Of a stretch of DNA of 64,000 bases, positions 1 to 9,318 are shown piece by piece. Made by a program: the position numbers and the translations under genes. Numbering within the stretch: position 1 is the stretch's first letter; the number at the start of each line of letters is the position of its first letter. Below the pieces are notes generated by a model. It was not told the DNA's origin. It did no database searches and saw only the letters and a program-made list of their open reading frames with translations. Location: NCBI RefSeq assembly GCF_902859805.1, contig NZ_CADIKC010000014.1, forward strand, positions 1 through 64,000, given 5' to 3'. This DNA comes from Paraburkholderia sediminicola (GTDB taxonomy: Bacteria > Pseudomonadota > Gammaproteobacteria > Burkholderiales > Burkholderiaceae).

Positions 1-36
1 GGCGTAGCCTGATCTCGAACACTCACGCTACAATCC

Positions 37-426
37 ATGCACCTCGCAGCACCGCCCTCCAGCTTGTTCGACTTCACCGAAACGAGCGTTCGCCTTCCCC
101 GAAATCCGCACATTGAGCTGATGGGAGGGATCACGCGCGGTGTGGTGTTCTACCGATGGTCACTGCTCGAACAATGGCTGCTGCTCGTGGCGAATCCGAA
201 AGGAATCGCCTTTTGCGATCTTGATGTTCCGTCCGCGCTTCTTGCGTTCGTGCGTGTCGTGGTGCGGGCCTCGTCCCAGCAACCCCTCGGTTTCCGCGAA
301 GTAGCTTCTGGCATCAATGTCTGGCGGCATGACGAACGGCGTGTCGGCCTTTCGATTGTTGCCTTAGATTTTGATCGAGGGATGGGAATCCGATGCGCCG
401 TGTCGCCGAAACGCATGCTTGTCTAG
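37..426 (+). CDS. Hypothetical protein, doubtful
   Basis: An open frame of 129 codons starting with ATG. I recognise no family, signal peptide or membrane segment. The reverse strand is also open over much of the length, as is common by chance in GC-rich DNA. It ends 5 bp before the convergent chemotaxis-receptor pseudogene. It could be a real orphan gene or a chance frame; there is no strong ribosome-binding site. Confidence 0.2.
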   Translation: MHLAAPPSSLFDFTETSVRLPRNPHIELMGGITRGVVFYRWSLLEQWLLLVANPKGIAFCDLDVPSALLAFVRVVVRASSQQPLGFREVASGINVWRHDERRVGLSIVALDFDRGMGIRCAVSPKRMLV

Positions 427-430
427 ATGC

Positions 431-1926
431 CTAGAACTGGAAAACGCTGACCCCAGTGTGAAGCTTCGTGGCTTGATCGTCGAGTGACCGTGCAGTTGCG
501 GCGGCCTGCTCCACCAGTGCCGCATTTCGCTGGGTCGCCTCGTCCATTTGCGTGACGGCTCGCCCGACCTGATCAATGCCCTTACTCTGTTCGTGAGAAG
601 CGATCGCGATTTCGCCCATGATGTCCGTCACGCGCTTGATGCTGCCTACCACTTCGCCCATGGTTTTGCCCGCCCGATCGACGAGCTTCGTCCCGGCTTC
701 GATCTGGCTTACGGAGTTCTCGATCAGCGCCTTGATTTCCTTGGCCGCGGCGGCCGCACGTTGCGCGAGCGTACGCACTTCGGCGGCGACGACGGCGAAG
801 CCCCGGCCGTGCTCGCCCGCACGCGCGGCTTCCACCGCGGCGTTGAGGGCGAGAATGTTGGTCTGGAATGCGATGCCGTCGATGACGCCAATGATATCGG
901 CGATCTTCTCGGAGCTCGCGTTGATCTGTTCCATCGTCGCGACCACCTCGCCTACCACGTTGCCTCCCTGCACGGCGACAGCGGCGGAGGACTGCGCGAG
1001 CCCGTTGGCTTGACGGGCGTTCTCCGCGTTCTGCCGCACTGTGCCGGCCAGTTCCTCCATGCTCGCGGCTGTTTGCTGAAGAGAAGCGGCTTGTTCTTCC
1101 GTGCGGCTCGATAAATCGACATTGCCTGCAGCAATCTGTTTTGATGCAATATTAACCGATTGGACAGAATCACGTACCGCGGTCATGACTTCACCGATCC
1201 GGTCGATCAAATGGTTGAAGGCGGTCGCCGCCTGGCTGATTTCGTCATTGCCCTGGATTGGTACTCGCATCGTCAGGTCCAGCGAATCGCTCGCCTGCTG
1301 CAGCGTTCCCTGGAAACTCACCAATGACCGATGGATCGAACGGGAGAGCAACACGATGCATCCGACGACGAGCACCATTACAATGACGAGCACGGAGATG
1401 ACGATCTTGACGACATTCGCGCGGGTCTGCGCGGCATGTTGTTCGGCCCGCTCGCCGCGCTTGCCCACATCTGCGACGAGGGTCTCGATGGTCGCAATGA
1501 GCGGCTCGAAATCGGAATGATAGACTGCGACCACCTGATCGTTGGCGGCCTTCGCATCGGTGGCCGCGAGCTCAATCAGCTGATGTGAGTTCCGATCGTA
1601 AGCAATCCCTTGGGCTCGCAGCGCCGCCAACCGGGTCCGCTCATCGGCGGAGTCGAACAGGGGGCAATCGTCTCGCTCCACTTGCCGATGTTCTGCTCCG
1701 CATCGGCGAACATCTTCTTCGTATCGTTGGAGGTCGGATCGTGCTCGACCGTCGAAAGGGCGCTGGCCTTAATTTCAGTCAGGCCGCGTATCTGTTTCTC
1801 GCGGCGGTTCGAGTCTGCCTCCGCACTGCTTACGGCATTGAAGCCGAGGGCCGTCACGACGATGCCAACACCGGTGGCAATAAGTGTGGCCACTATCAGA
1901 ATTCTGAGCCTTATCTTGATTGTCAT
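431..1926 (-). pseudogene. Methyl-accepting chemotaxis protein, frameshifted
   Basis: Inner-membrane chemoreceptor. The N-terminal frame starts at 1926 (MTIKIRLRILIV) with a first membrane helix and a four-helix-bundle-type periplasmic segment. The C-terminal frame carries a second membrane helix, a HAMP domain and the long MCP signalling coiled coil with the conserved hairpin (GIAFQTNILALNAAVEAARA). No C-terminal NWETF-type methylation tether is present. The two parts are in different frames and join at a run of five C on the coding strand (1660-1664). One extra C restores the continuous reading ETIAP/LFDSADERT. This is either a real inactivating or phase-variable frameshift, or a sequencing error. 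Its position just downstream of the P450 operon on the same strand fits a receptor for the same substrate, but that is inference. Confidence 0.85.
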
Positions 1927-2160
1927 AAATGCACCACTGCACATCGAAAAATTACAGAAAAAATCGGGGCGCATCGTGATACTCGTATCGACATGTACCG
2001 CCCCGCCCGATCAGCATCACGATGCATGGCGCACGTGCGTATTGCTGCGAACGGCGTTCGCGAGGCGCTTACTGTAGTCGGTAGACCTCGTTTTCCTCAT
2101 TAGAAACGCAGCGAAAACACCGTCTCTTCGGGACGGGACAAGTGCGGTGGCTCGATAAGA

Positions 2161-2589
2161 TCACGCTAACCGCACATGTGCGAGAGAATCTCCGGCTTCG
2201 TACCGATATTCGAAGAGGGCGACGCCTACTTCTGAGAGAACCGCCGAATATGTTCCAAGGACCGCATCAGGACTGATCGCGCCGGCGATCTCCGCCAAAC
2301 GCAGGCGAGAACCTTCGGTCTGGGTCCGCGCCGTTCCGTCGATAGTGACATAGCTGCCTGCGGATTCCGCGTGCACCCATGGGTTCGCAACACAGGCGGA
2401 GAGCAGACCTCCGTGCGCGGAGAACTCCACGCTTCCTTTGAATCGCAGTAGTCCCGATTCCGATGCCTCAAGCGGGAACACGAAGCCTTCTCCGTCCTCG
2501 CCCGCAGGCTCAACAACGGTTACGCTGCCGAACCTTCGCACGTAGTCGACGAAGGTATCTTTAATCCGCCAAGTAAAAGATTTAATCAT
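2161..2589 (-). CDS. HtaA-domain-like putative heme-binding protein
   Basis: A 142-residue protein that is the last gene of the P450 operon, 14 nt after the ferredoxin reductase. The N-terminus (FTWRIKDTFVDYV), a central FxFP stretch and a GSVEFSAHGGLL segment follow the pattern of HtaA heme-binding domains of actinobacterial heme-uptake proteins. That pattern includes a Tyr near residue 16 and a His in the AHGG motif, positions that bind heme in known HtaA proteins. No signal peptide or sortase/membrane anchor is present, so it would be cytoplasmic, unlike classical HtaA. I infer a role in heme handling for the neighbouring P450. The family call rests on pattern recognition only. Confidence 0.55.
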   Translation of the reverse strand: MIKSFTWRIKDTFVDYVRRFGSVTVVEPAGEDGEGFVFPLEASESGLLRFKGSVEFSAHGGLLSACVANPWVHAESAGSYVTIDGTARTQTEGSRLRLAEIAGAISPDAVLGTYSAVLSEVGVALFEYRYEAGDSLAHVRLA

Positions 2590-2603
2590 GGATAGAGGCA
2601 GTA

Positions 2604-3818
2604 TCAGTCAGATGGGAATAGCGCGCGCGCATCATTCCACGAAATCCTTTCGGCAATCACACGTCGGTACTTCATAATCCGGCGTGGCTCGTTCAGCGTC
2701 GCTGCACCGATCAGCCGCTCCCCCGCCCGATACAGAGCGACCCATCGATCGCTGTCTTCGTGTCCGGACACCAACACGACCTCATCGCACTCGGCTTTGC
2801 CCACAACCTGGAGGCGCTGACCGTACCAATCGCTCCAGAAATATGGCACGGTGAAGTACGGTTTCGCAGTCTCGGGCGAAACCGCGTTCTGAGCGGCGTG
2901 GCGGCCCTGATCCGCCGCGTTCGTCCAATTCTCCAGACGCATCGTCGAATCCATGATCGAATTTGGCCAATGAACCACGTCCCCGGCAGCGTATACATCG
3001 GGCACCGATGTGCGGAGTTGGGCGTCGCAGACAATTCCGCCATCGAGCGGACTGAGCTCAACACCGCTTCCGATCAACCACGAAGTTGCGGGCGCTGCAC
3101 CGATCCCAACTACCACGATGTCCGCTGGGATAATAGTTCCACCGGTAAGTCGGACACCACTAACCGCTTCCTTCCCTTCAAGACCTTCGATTCGGGCGGA
3201 CAGATGCAGTTGCACGTCGTTTCGCGCGTGCAATCGAGAAACAACCTGCCCAACAACCTCGCCCAGTGCGCGCTTAAGTGGAGCTGGAGCCGCCTCAAGA
3301 ATTATTACATCAGCTCCGGACGCCTTGGCAGAGGACGCGATCTCCGACCCTATGAACCCTGCGCCGATTACAACAATGCGCTTTCCTGGGGTAATGTGCT
3401 CGCGCAACGATTTGGCGTCGTCCAAGGTGCGTAGCGTCACAACCCCCCGTAGTGCGGGGACGTTCGGTAACGTGCGCGGACCCGCACCGGTAGCAACGAT
3501 CAGTCGTCCATAGGTAACGGGCTCGCCGTTGACGGTTACAACGTGTGCCTGCGAATCCAGGGAAGTCGCAGTACTCGACAACCTGACTTCCACATCAAGT
3601 TCATTGCGAAGCTCTTCCTCGGCAGTCAGGAAGTCTGGCGAAGTGCCAGGCAGAAGAAACTGCTTCGACAGAGGCGGCCGATCGTAAGGCACGTGCCTTT
3701 CGGAGCCGATCAAAATGACTCGGCCAGTGTAGCCGCTAGCGCGCGCAGCTTGCACAGCGCGCAGCCCTGCCAGAGAAGCTCCGATAACGACCAGAGGGGC
3801 GTTGGCTACGGCAGTCAT
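2604..3818 (-). CDS. NAD(P)H:ferredoxin reductase (putidaredoxin reductase type)
   Basis: A 404-residue FAD protein that passes electrons from NAD(P)H to the ferredoxin encoded immediately upstream. It has an N-terminal FAD Rossmann motif (VIGASLAGLRAVQAAR), a second dinucleotide-binding motif for NAD(P)H in the middle (VVIGAGFIGSEIAS), and a C-terminal FAD-contacting AAGDVV segment. The length matches the CamA/ThcD class. Its ATG overlaps the ferredoxin stop codon by 4 nt (ATGA), so the two are translationally coupled. With the P450 it makes a complete three-component class I system. Confidence 0.93.
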   Translation of the reverse strand: MTAVANAPLVVIGASLAGLRAVQAARASGYTGRVILIGSERHVPYDRPPLSKQFLLPGTSPDFLTAEEELRNELDVEVRLSSTATSLDSQAHVVTVNGEPVTYGRLIVATGAGPRTLPNVPALRGVVTLRTLDDAKSLREHITPGKRIVVIGAGFIGSEIASSAKASGADVIILEAAPAPLKRALGEVVGQVVSRLHARNDVQLHLSARIEGLEGKEAVSGVRLTGGTIIPADIVVVGIGAAPATSWLIGSGVELSPLDGGIVCDAQLRTSVPDVYAAGDVVHWPNSIMDSTMRLENWTNAADQGRHAAQNAVSPETAKPYFTVPYFWSDWYGQRLQVVGKAECDEVVLVSGHEDSDRWVALYRAGERLIGAATLNEPRRIMKYRRVIAERISWNDARALFPSD

Positions 3819-4039
3819 TGCTCGACCTTAAGCGAAAGGGCACGAGCAGGACAGCTTTGCACAGCTTCTCTTATCCTTTCGAACTCCTCCGGGGGCACTG
3901 ATTCGCCCCGGATGAGAGTTAGCACGCCGTCATCACCGACTTCAAAGTAATCCTCTGCGATGGACTCACAAAGTCCAATTCCGGTACAGCGAGAACGGTC
4001 GACGATTATCTTCACGATTCCTTCTTGAGCGATCTTCAT
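3815..4039 (-). CDS. 3Fe-4S-type ferredoxin
   Basis: A 74-residue ferredoxin with the sequence CTGIGLC followed by a late SCPA motif. This is the three-cysteine pattern of the small 3Fe-4S ferredoxins that serve bacterial P450s. It would deliver electrons from the reductase (next gene, 4-nt overlap) to the P450 (preceding gene, 95 nt upstream). The ATG at 4039 is preceded by GAGAGGA. An in-frame GTG eight codons later, with AAGGA close by, would give the more usual MKIIVDRSRC start, so the true start is uncertain. Confidence 0.9.
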   Translation of the reverse strand: MKIAQEGIVKIIVDRSRCTGIGLCESIAEDYFEVGDDGVLTLIRGESVPPEEFERIREAVQSCPARALSLKVEQ

Positions 4040-4134
4040 GATTCTTTCCTCTCGAGCACGCCACCCAGAACTGTGGGCGGCGCCTCACACTTACTTTATC
4101 GTACGTATTTATGCATTGCCGCTTCTCGGCCTTG

Positions 4135-5400
4135 TCAAGGGATATGTACCGGTAGACGGCGCGTGTAGTTGAATACCTCACTGACCAGGAACTCGGGCTC
4201 TCCCACCTCCATATTAGAGAGCTTTTCGAGGAACTGGCGGAATAAAGCACGCATTTGAGCCTTAGCAATGGCGTTACCAAGGCAGTAGTGAATACCGCCT
4301 CCGCCGAATCCAACGTGCGGATTTGGGGTTCGACTTAGATCAAATTTCCACGGATCTTTAAAGACCTCCTCGTCTCGGTTGCCCGAGCCGTAGTACATCA
4401 CCACCTTGTCATGCTTGGCGATCTGCTTACCGCCAAGTTCGATATCTCCCGTTGCAGTGCGGGAGAACGTCTGTACCGGCGAAGTGTGGCGTACGAATTC
4501 TTCGATTGCGGCACCGATGCGATTGTCATAGTCCTCGGCAAGCCACTTTTTTTGCACCGGATCGTTCCACAATTGATGTACGGACCAGGATGTTGTCTGT
4601 TTCGTTGTGTCGTTCCCGGCGGTACTAAGTAGTAGGGTGACCGCTCCGATTTCTGCGTCGGTCAGCGCCCTGCCGTCGTGCCTGGCTTGACCGAGCGCCG
4701 TCGCCAGATCTTCTGCAGGGTTCTTGCGCCTGTAGTTGACAACCTCAACGCCAATCTCGTTGATAGCTGCGATTTGTTGACCAATAAACTCCATCGGGCC
4801 CATACCGTCCGGCCGCACTCGTGGGTCAAAGGCGGTTGCGAACTTATCTCCGGCCTGCGTAAACGATTCCACCAAGTGATCCGGGATGCCAAAGAGATCG
4901 GCGATCGTGAGCATGGGGAGACGGGACGAGACCTCGTGCACGAAATCAATGTTGCCAGCGCCTACGACACGGTCCACGATCTCGCCCGCCCTCTGCTCGA
5001 TTTTCTCCACAAGCCGGCCAACCGCTTTCGGGGTGAAGGCCGCGCTGATCATCTGCCGATACCGCTCGTGTTCAGGGGGATCGGAAAGAAGCATGCTGGG
5101 ATCGAACGGCGGCGTGGGCCGTGCGTGCAACGTTCGCGAGATAGCGGAACTGAAGAGTTCGTGGTTCTGACTGACGTAACGGATGTCGGCCGCCTTGGTC
5201 ACCGCCCAAAAACCGGCCTCATTGTGCGGAAAGCCCTGCCCGTCCATCGGTCGATGCCAACTGACCGCAGCGTTCGCGCGCAACCAGGCAAAGGTCTCGT
5301 CACGTTCACGAAACGAACGCGCCCAGAATGCATCGCTCGATATGTCTTTGTCGGTATCGAACGGATGCTCTGTTGCAAAAAAAACTCTTTGATCTGTCAT
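4135..5400 (-). CDS. Cytochrome P450 (CYP124/125/142-like clan)
   Basis: A soluble 421-residue heme monooxygenase. Visible landmarks are the I-helix oxygen-activation motif AGNDTT (residues 261-266), the ExxR pair E301/R304, and the heme-thiolate loop FGGGGIHYCLG with C373. The segments AGFWAVTK, PKAVGRL and NPNPHVGFGG resemble actinobacterial P450s that oxidise terminal methyl groups of steroids or branched lipids. I chose the ATG at 5400 because AAGGAGT lies 6-7 nt upstream; an upstream in-frame start would add 16 residues. Alcohol and aldehyde dehydrogenases in the same operon suggest that a methyl group is taken through alcohol and aldehyde to acid. The exact substrate cannot be read from sequence. 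Confidence 0.93.
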   Translation of the reverse strand: MTDQRVFFATEHPFDTDKDISSDAFWARSFRERDETFAWLRANAAVSWHRPMDGQGFPHNEAGFWAVTKAADIRYVSQNHELFSSAISRTLHARPTPPFDPSMLLSDPPEHERYRQMISAAFTPKAVGRLVEKIEQRAGEIVDRVVGAGNIDFVHEVSSRLPMLTIADLFGIPDHLVESFTQAGDKFATAFDPRVRPDGMGPMEFIGQQIAAINEIGVEVVNYRRKNPAEDLATALGQARHDGRALTDAEIGAVTLLLSTAGNDTTKQTTSWSVHQLWNDPVQKKWLAEDYDNRIGAAIEEFVRHTSPVQTFSRTATGDIELGGKQIAKHDKVVMYYGSGNRDEEVFKDPWKFDLSRTPNPHVGFGGGGIHYCLGNAIAKAQMRALFRQFLEKLSNMEVGEPEFLVSEVFNYTRRLPVHIP

Positions 5401-5506
5401 GTCTACTCCTTGAGAATCAGGTCGGCGGGCCGTCGTTATCCCTAACACTTCGTTGACGTCAATACGTCAGAGACGTAGAGCTTGCGACCTCGGTGGCCGT
5501 ACTCTT

Positions 5507-6604
5507 TCAACTAAGACCGGATGTGATCACCACACGGGCGACACCGGGCTCCTTCAGCGCCGCGTAACCTTCGTTCACGGCGTCCAGCGCGATCTCGCGG
5601 CTGACGAGTCCGTCAAGTTCAAACCGACCCTGGAGGTACATTTCGACATACAGGGGAATGTCACGCTTCGCCGTCGCAGAGCCCATGTAGACCCCTTGAA
5701 TCTTCTTTTGAGAAAGGACGAGATTGAGGTTGGAAACCTGGATGCTCGATGTCGGATCGGTAGCGCCAATCAGATAGAGCCCGCCTCCGATCCGAAGCAT
5801 ATCAAGGCCCGCTTGCGTAACAGAGGGAGCACCAACGAAATCGAACGCCGAGTCGGCACCCGCCCGACCTGTGATAGCGAGAACTTCAGCGACGGGATCA
5901 ACTTTGCTCGAATTGATGGTGTGCGTGGCACCGAACTTCTTCGCCTTCTCGAGCTTGTCGTCACTGATGTCGACCGCGATGATAATCGACGCGCCCGCAA
6001 CGACGGCGCCGTTGATTGCATTGAGACCGACACCACCAACACCGATGATAACGACGGAGTCTCCAGCCTGCGTGTTGGAAGTATTGATGACAGCGCCGGC
6101 ACCGGTGACCACGCCACACCCCAGCAGCGCCGCCTGGGGAAACGGTACACGCTCGTCCACTTTAACAAGCTGGTTTTCATGGATGAGCGCTTTTTGCGCG
6201 AATCCACCAAGACCAAAGCCCTGCGTCACACAACAGCCCTTTACACTCAGGCGAGGCGGCTGATCAGCGTGGCGAAGAGTCTTTTCAGGGTGCCGGCATT
6301 GATACGAGCGCCCGGCTAGACAGTCGACGCAGTTGCCGCAAACTTGAAGCAGACAACCCACGACATGGTCTCCGACGGCGAACTCCGATACTTCCGGCCC
6401 TATCGCCGCAACGACTCCGGCCACCTCGTGACCTAGGGCCAGGGGAAGCGGCGTTCCCAGATCAAACTGCGACACGCTGAGGTCCGTGTGACATAAGCCC
6501 GACGCCTTAACGTCTACGAGTACCTCTCGCCCGAGGGGTGTGGCGATCTCGACTTCTTCTGTAACAAACCCTGCGCCGTATTTCCGTACTAGTGCAGCTT
6601 TCAT
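5507..6604 (-). CDS. Zn-dependent alcohol dehydrogenase (MDR family)
   Basis: A 365-residue medium-chain dehydrogenase that likely oxidises the alcohol made by the P450, using NAD+. It shows the catalytic-zinc motifs GLCHTD and GHEVAG, the four-cysteine structural zinc lobe (CGNCVDCLAGRSYQC), and the Rossmann motif GVGGVGLNAI. The ATG at 6604 has TAGGAAA upstream. The spacing to the P450 gene (106 nt) is wide enough for an internal promoter or processing site. Substrate is inferred from context. Confidence 0.9.
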   Translation of the reverse strand: MKAALVRKYGAGFVTEEVEIATPLGREVLVDVKASGLCHTDLSVSQFDLGTPLPLALGHEVAGVVAAIGPEVSEFAVGDHVVGCLLQVCGNCVDCLAGRSYQCRHPEKTLRHADQPPRLSVKGCCVTQGFGLGGFAQKALIHENQLVKVDERVPFPQAALLGCGVVTGAGAVINTSNTQAGDSVVIIGVGGVGLNAINGAVVAGASIIIAVDISDDKLEKAKKFGATHTINSSKVDPVAEVLAITGRAGADSAFDFVGAPSVTQAGLDMLRIGGGLYLIGATDPTSSIQVSNLNLVLSQKKIQGVYMGSATAKRDIPLYVEMYLQGRFELDGLVSREIALDAVNEGYAALKEPGVARVVITSGLS

Positions 6605-6669
6605 GGTGTTTTCCTACGTAAGCCCCCGTTGACCGGAGGCAGTTATCAGCTTTGTCCTTGCGTGCCGGT

Positions 6670-8010
6670 TCAGCCGAAGGCTACTGCTCGACTATGTGAG
6701 AACTCACGAAAACCTGCGATGCCGTGATATCGACCCATCCCGCTGTCACCGATGCCGCCGAACGGCAGAGCGTCCTCCCAATAGTGGACCGCCCATCCGT
6801 TGACTGTGACCCCACCTGAAGAGGTATTCTCCAGAACCTGCTCAACGAACTGATTGTCTTTGGAGAAAATGAACATGGCGAGCGGGTTCGTCCCACCTCG
6901 GACGTGACTGATGATGTTGTCGACGTCGTCGTATCCGACGACAGGAACTATCGGTCCGAAGATTTCATTAGACAAGACATCAGCCTCGGCAGGGACATCG
7001 ATCAAAATAGTTGGTTCAATGACTAGCGCGTCCTCATAGGCCTTGCCGCCGAATGCGACAGTCGCCCCTCGTTCTACGGCATCGTCAAGATAACCCTTCA
7101 ATCGCTTGAAGTTAGCACCATTGACGATGCGAGAGTTTCGTGACGCCTGGTAGACACCGTCGGCGTAGAAGGTATTCTTGAAAAAGGCGCTGAGCCTGGT
7201 CACCAGTTCGTCGCGCAGTCTGTTTGGAACAAGAATGTAGTCGACGCTCAAGCACACTTGACCGCAGTTGACCATCGTTGCCACGCCCAGCTGATCGACC
7301 ACCGCATCGAGATCTGCCGTTGTATCGATGATCGCCGGCGACTTCCCCCCAAGTTCCAACGTTACAGAGGAAAGATTCTTCGCCGCGGCAGCCATGACGG
7401 CGCGCCCAACTTTGGGGCTGCCCGTAAGGAAAATATGGTCAAACGGCAACTCGAGCAACGCTTCCGCGACATCGATCCCGCCCTCGATCGCCGCAACCTC
7501 CCGTTCCTCGAAGACGTCACGGATGATCTCCGCCGTAATACGACTCGAAGCGGGAGCGATCTCATTGGGCTTAACGACCGCAGTGTTGCCCGCAGCGAGA
7601 AGCGCGACGAGCGGTTCAAATACCAAAGAAATGGGGAAATTCCATGGACCAAAGAGCAACACGACACCCCGGGGCTCCCAGCGAATCGCAGCCGATGACG
7701 CCTGGACCAAATTAGACACAGGGGTGGGGGCCATCCAATCGTCAAGATGTTTGATAGTTTCATCAATCTTTCGGATGGGCTGGAACACTTCCATGGCAGC
7801 GACATCCGCAGGGCGCCCCATGTCATCCGCCAAAGCCTTGACAATGTCATCGGTACGCGCGGATAGGGCTTCTCGCAGTCGAAGCAAAGTCTGTTTGCGT
7901 TGCTCCGCAGTCGTCTTTCGCGCACTCCAACGGGTGCGGCGCTGCAAATCGAAAACTCGCTGAACCTCTTCGCGAGAAGCTGCGGCTTGACTGTCCGGCT
8001 GAATGGTCAC
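6670..8010 (-). CDS. Aldehyde dehydrogenase (class 3 / coniferyl-aldehyde type)
   Basis: NAD(P)-dependent aldehyde dehydrogenase, 446 residues from a GTG at 8010 preceded by GGGAGGT, which I prefer over an in-frame TTG 27 codons upstream with no ribosome site. It carries the catalytic glutamate motif ELGGKSP and the catalytic cysteine in NCGQVCLS. The length matches the shorter class 3 family that lacks the extended N-terminus. It would complete oxidation of the P450 product to a carboxylic acid, between the porin and alcohol dehydrogenase genes of the operon. Confidence 0.9.
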   Translation of the reverse strand: MTIQPDSQAAASREEVQRVFDLQRRTRWSARKTTAEQRKQTLLRLREALSARTDDIVKALADDMGRPADVAAMEVFQPIRKIDETIKHLDDWMAPTPVSNLVQASSAAIRWEPRGVVLLFGPWNFPISLVFEPLVALLAAGNTAVVKPNEIAPASSRITAEIIRDVFEEREVAAIEGGIDVAEALLELPFDHIFLTGSPKVGRAVMAAAAKNLSSVTLELGGKSPAIIDTTADLDAVVDQLGVATMVNCGQVCLSVDYILVPNRLRDELVTRLSAFFKNTFYADGVYQASRNSRIVNGANFKRLKGYLDDAVERGATVAFGGKAYEDALVIEPTILIDVPAEADVLSNEIFGPIVPVVGYDDVDNIISHVRGGTNPLAMFIFSKDNQFVEQVLENTSSGGVTVNGWAVHYWEDALPFGGIGDSGMGRYHGIAGFREFSHSRAVAFG

Positions 8011-8130
8011 TTGGAACCTCCCTGTCCCTATTGGTATTGGATTACCGCTATTCGAATAGAGCGGTGTTCTAGAAAATTCGCCTGGGCTCAAGCTTGGACG
8101 CTCGAGTCAGGCGGAGCCGCCACGTCTGCA

Positions 8131-9318
8131 TCAGAAGTTATGCGAATAACCAATTCCAAGGTACTGCATATTGGCCTTGATGCTGGTGCCAGCAGATGGC
8201 CCCGTTCCGACAACAGTTTTCGGAATGACATAAGTAAAAGCCGCACTGACTTCGTCTTTTGGTGTAACGCGGTAGCTGACCCCAGCCGAGACGGAACGTC
8301 TGAGGATGACCGCAGGTCCCAGAATGTTGGCGACCGTGTTGTCTGTGCCGAATTGATTGGATGTTGCGTGGGCCCCGAGGCGCAGTGTCCACTTCGAATT
8401 TACGTCCCAGGAAAGCCCAACGCCAAGTACATTCTGAACTTTCCATCCGTAAGTCGCCGGGTCACTGAAAACAGCAACGGAGGACCAATAGATGCGTGAG
8501 CCGTCCACGGCGAGCGTGACGCTCGGCGTGACATGCACTGCAATGCCCACGTTTAGGCGGGAGGGTTGATCGATACGCCCCCCATAAGCTGCAAGTATGT
8601 CGTCGGAATATCCGCTTAGCCTCCCGTAGTTAACCTTGCTATAGTATGCGGCACCGAAACTCACCAAAGGAATAGGTTGCCACAGCAGACCCGTGCCGAA
8701 ACCAATACCGAACGCACTTGAATTGCCGTGACTTGGAATGGCAATCGGCGCACCATCGGGCCCTGAGGCCACCAGCCCATTCGCGCGGAACTGCTCCCAA
8801 CTCAGCACCATCGAAAGCCCCAGCGAAAGGCTCGGAATAGGCCGGTATGTAACAGTCGGCAAAACATTAAACGCCGTAAAACTAGCCTTCGCAACGCCGG
8901 CTTTCGTATTCGGCAGAAGAGTTTGGCCGTAGTTCGAAGCAAACCCGGCACCGTCGACCCCGACCCCGAGGGTCCACTTCGGAGCAACTTGCCAATTGAA
9001 ACCGCCTTCCAGAGCGGGCGCAATAGGTGAAGCCGTCAGGTGGTTCTCCGGTGAAGCGAAGGTCGTATGTACCCGGCCTATGATGGCCTGGAAGTCTTCA
9101 TCAAATCTTGTACCCAGTAACGCCATGCCCGCCGGGTTGCTCTCCGTTACGAGAACGTCCTGCGGAAATGCAACGGACGTGCCTCCCATACCCGCGGCAT
9201 GGATACCGTAACCATCTAAATAGATCCCAGCCGTTGCGTGAGCATTGGGAGATACCATTAGCGCTCCGAGCGAGATCACCGGGATGAGCATGGATCTTTG
9301 TGGACAAACCCTAATCAT
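8131..9318 (-). CDS. FadL/TodX-family outer-membrane transporter
   Basis: A 395-residue outer-membrane beta-barrel that lets hydrophobic compounds cross the outer membrane. It has a signal peptide with a plausible cleavage after AHA (about residue 29). The N-terminal hatch region of the mature protein includes GYGIHAAGMGGTSVA and ESNPAGMA, the typical FadL NPA element. It ends in phenylalanine after alternating beta-strand residues, as barrel proteins do. It is the first gene of the P450 operon, with AGGAGT 6 nt before its ATG. This suggests a hydrophobic substrate such as a terpene, alkane or aromatic. Confidence 0.92.
   Translation of the reverse strand: MIRVCPQRSMLIPVISLGALMVSPNAHATAGIYLDGYGIHAAGMGGTSVAFPQDVLVTESNPAGMALLGTRFDEDFQAIIGRVHTTFASPENHLTASPIAPALEGGFNWQVAPKWTLGVGVDGAGFASNYGQTLLPNTKAGVAKASFTAFNVLPTVTYRPIPSLSLGLSMVLSWEQFRANGLVASGPDGAPIAIPSHGNSSAFGIGFGTGLLWQPIPLVSFGAAYYSKVNYGRLSGYSDDILAAYGGRIDQPSRLNVGIAVHVTPSVTLAVDGSRIYWSSVAVFSDPATYGWKVQNVLGVGLSWDVNSKWTLRLGAHATSNQFGTDNTVANILGPAVILRRSVSAGVSYRVTPKDEVSAAFTYVIPKTVVGTGPSAGTSIKANMQYLGIGYSHNF

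Noticed and set aside
5453..5475. TTGACGTCAA palindrome upstream of the P450 gene as a site for the TetR at 22.4 kb
   Set aside because: Half-sites resemble those of the 22-kb array, but spacing and orientation differ and no full CCGTC-N3-TGACG match is present.
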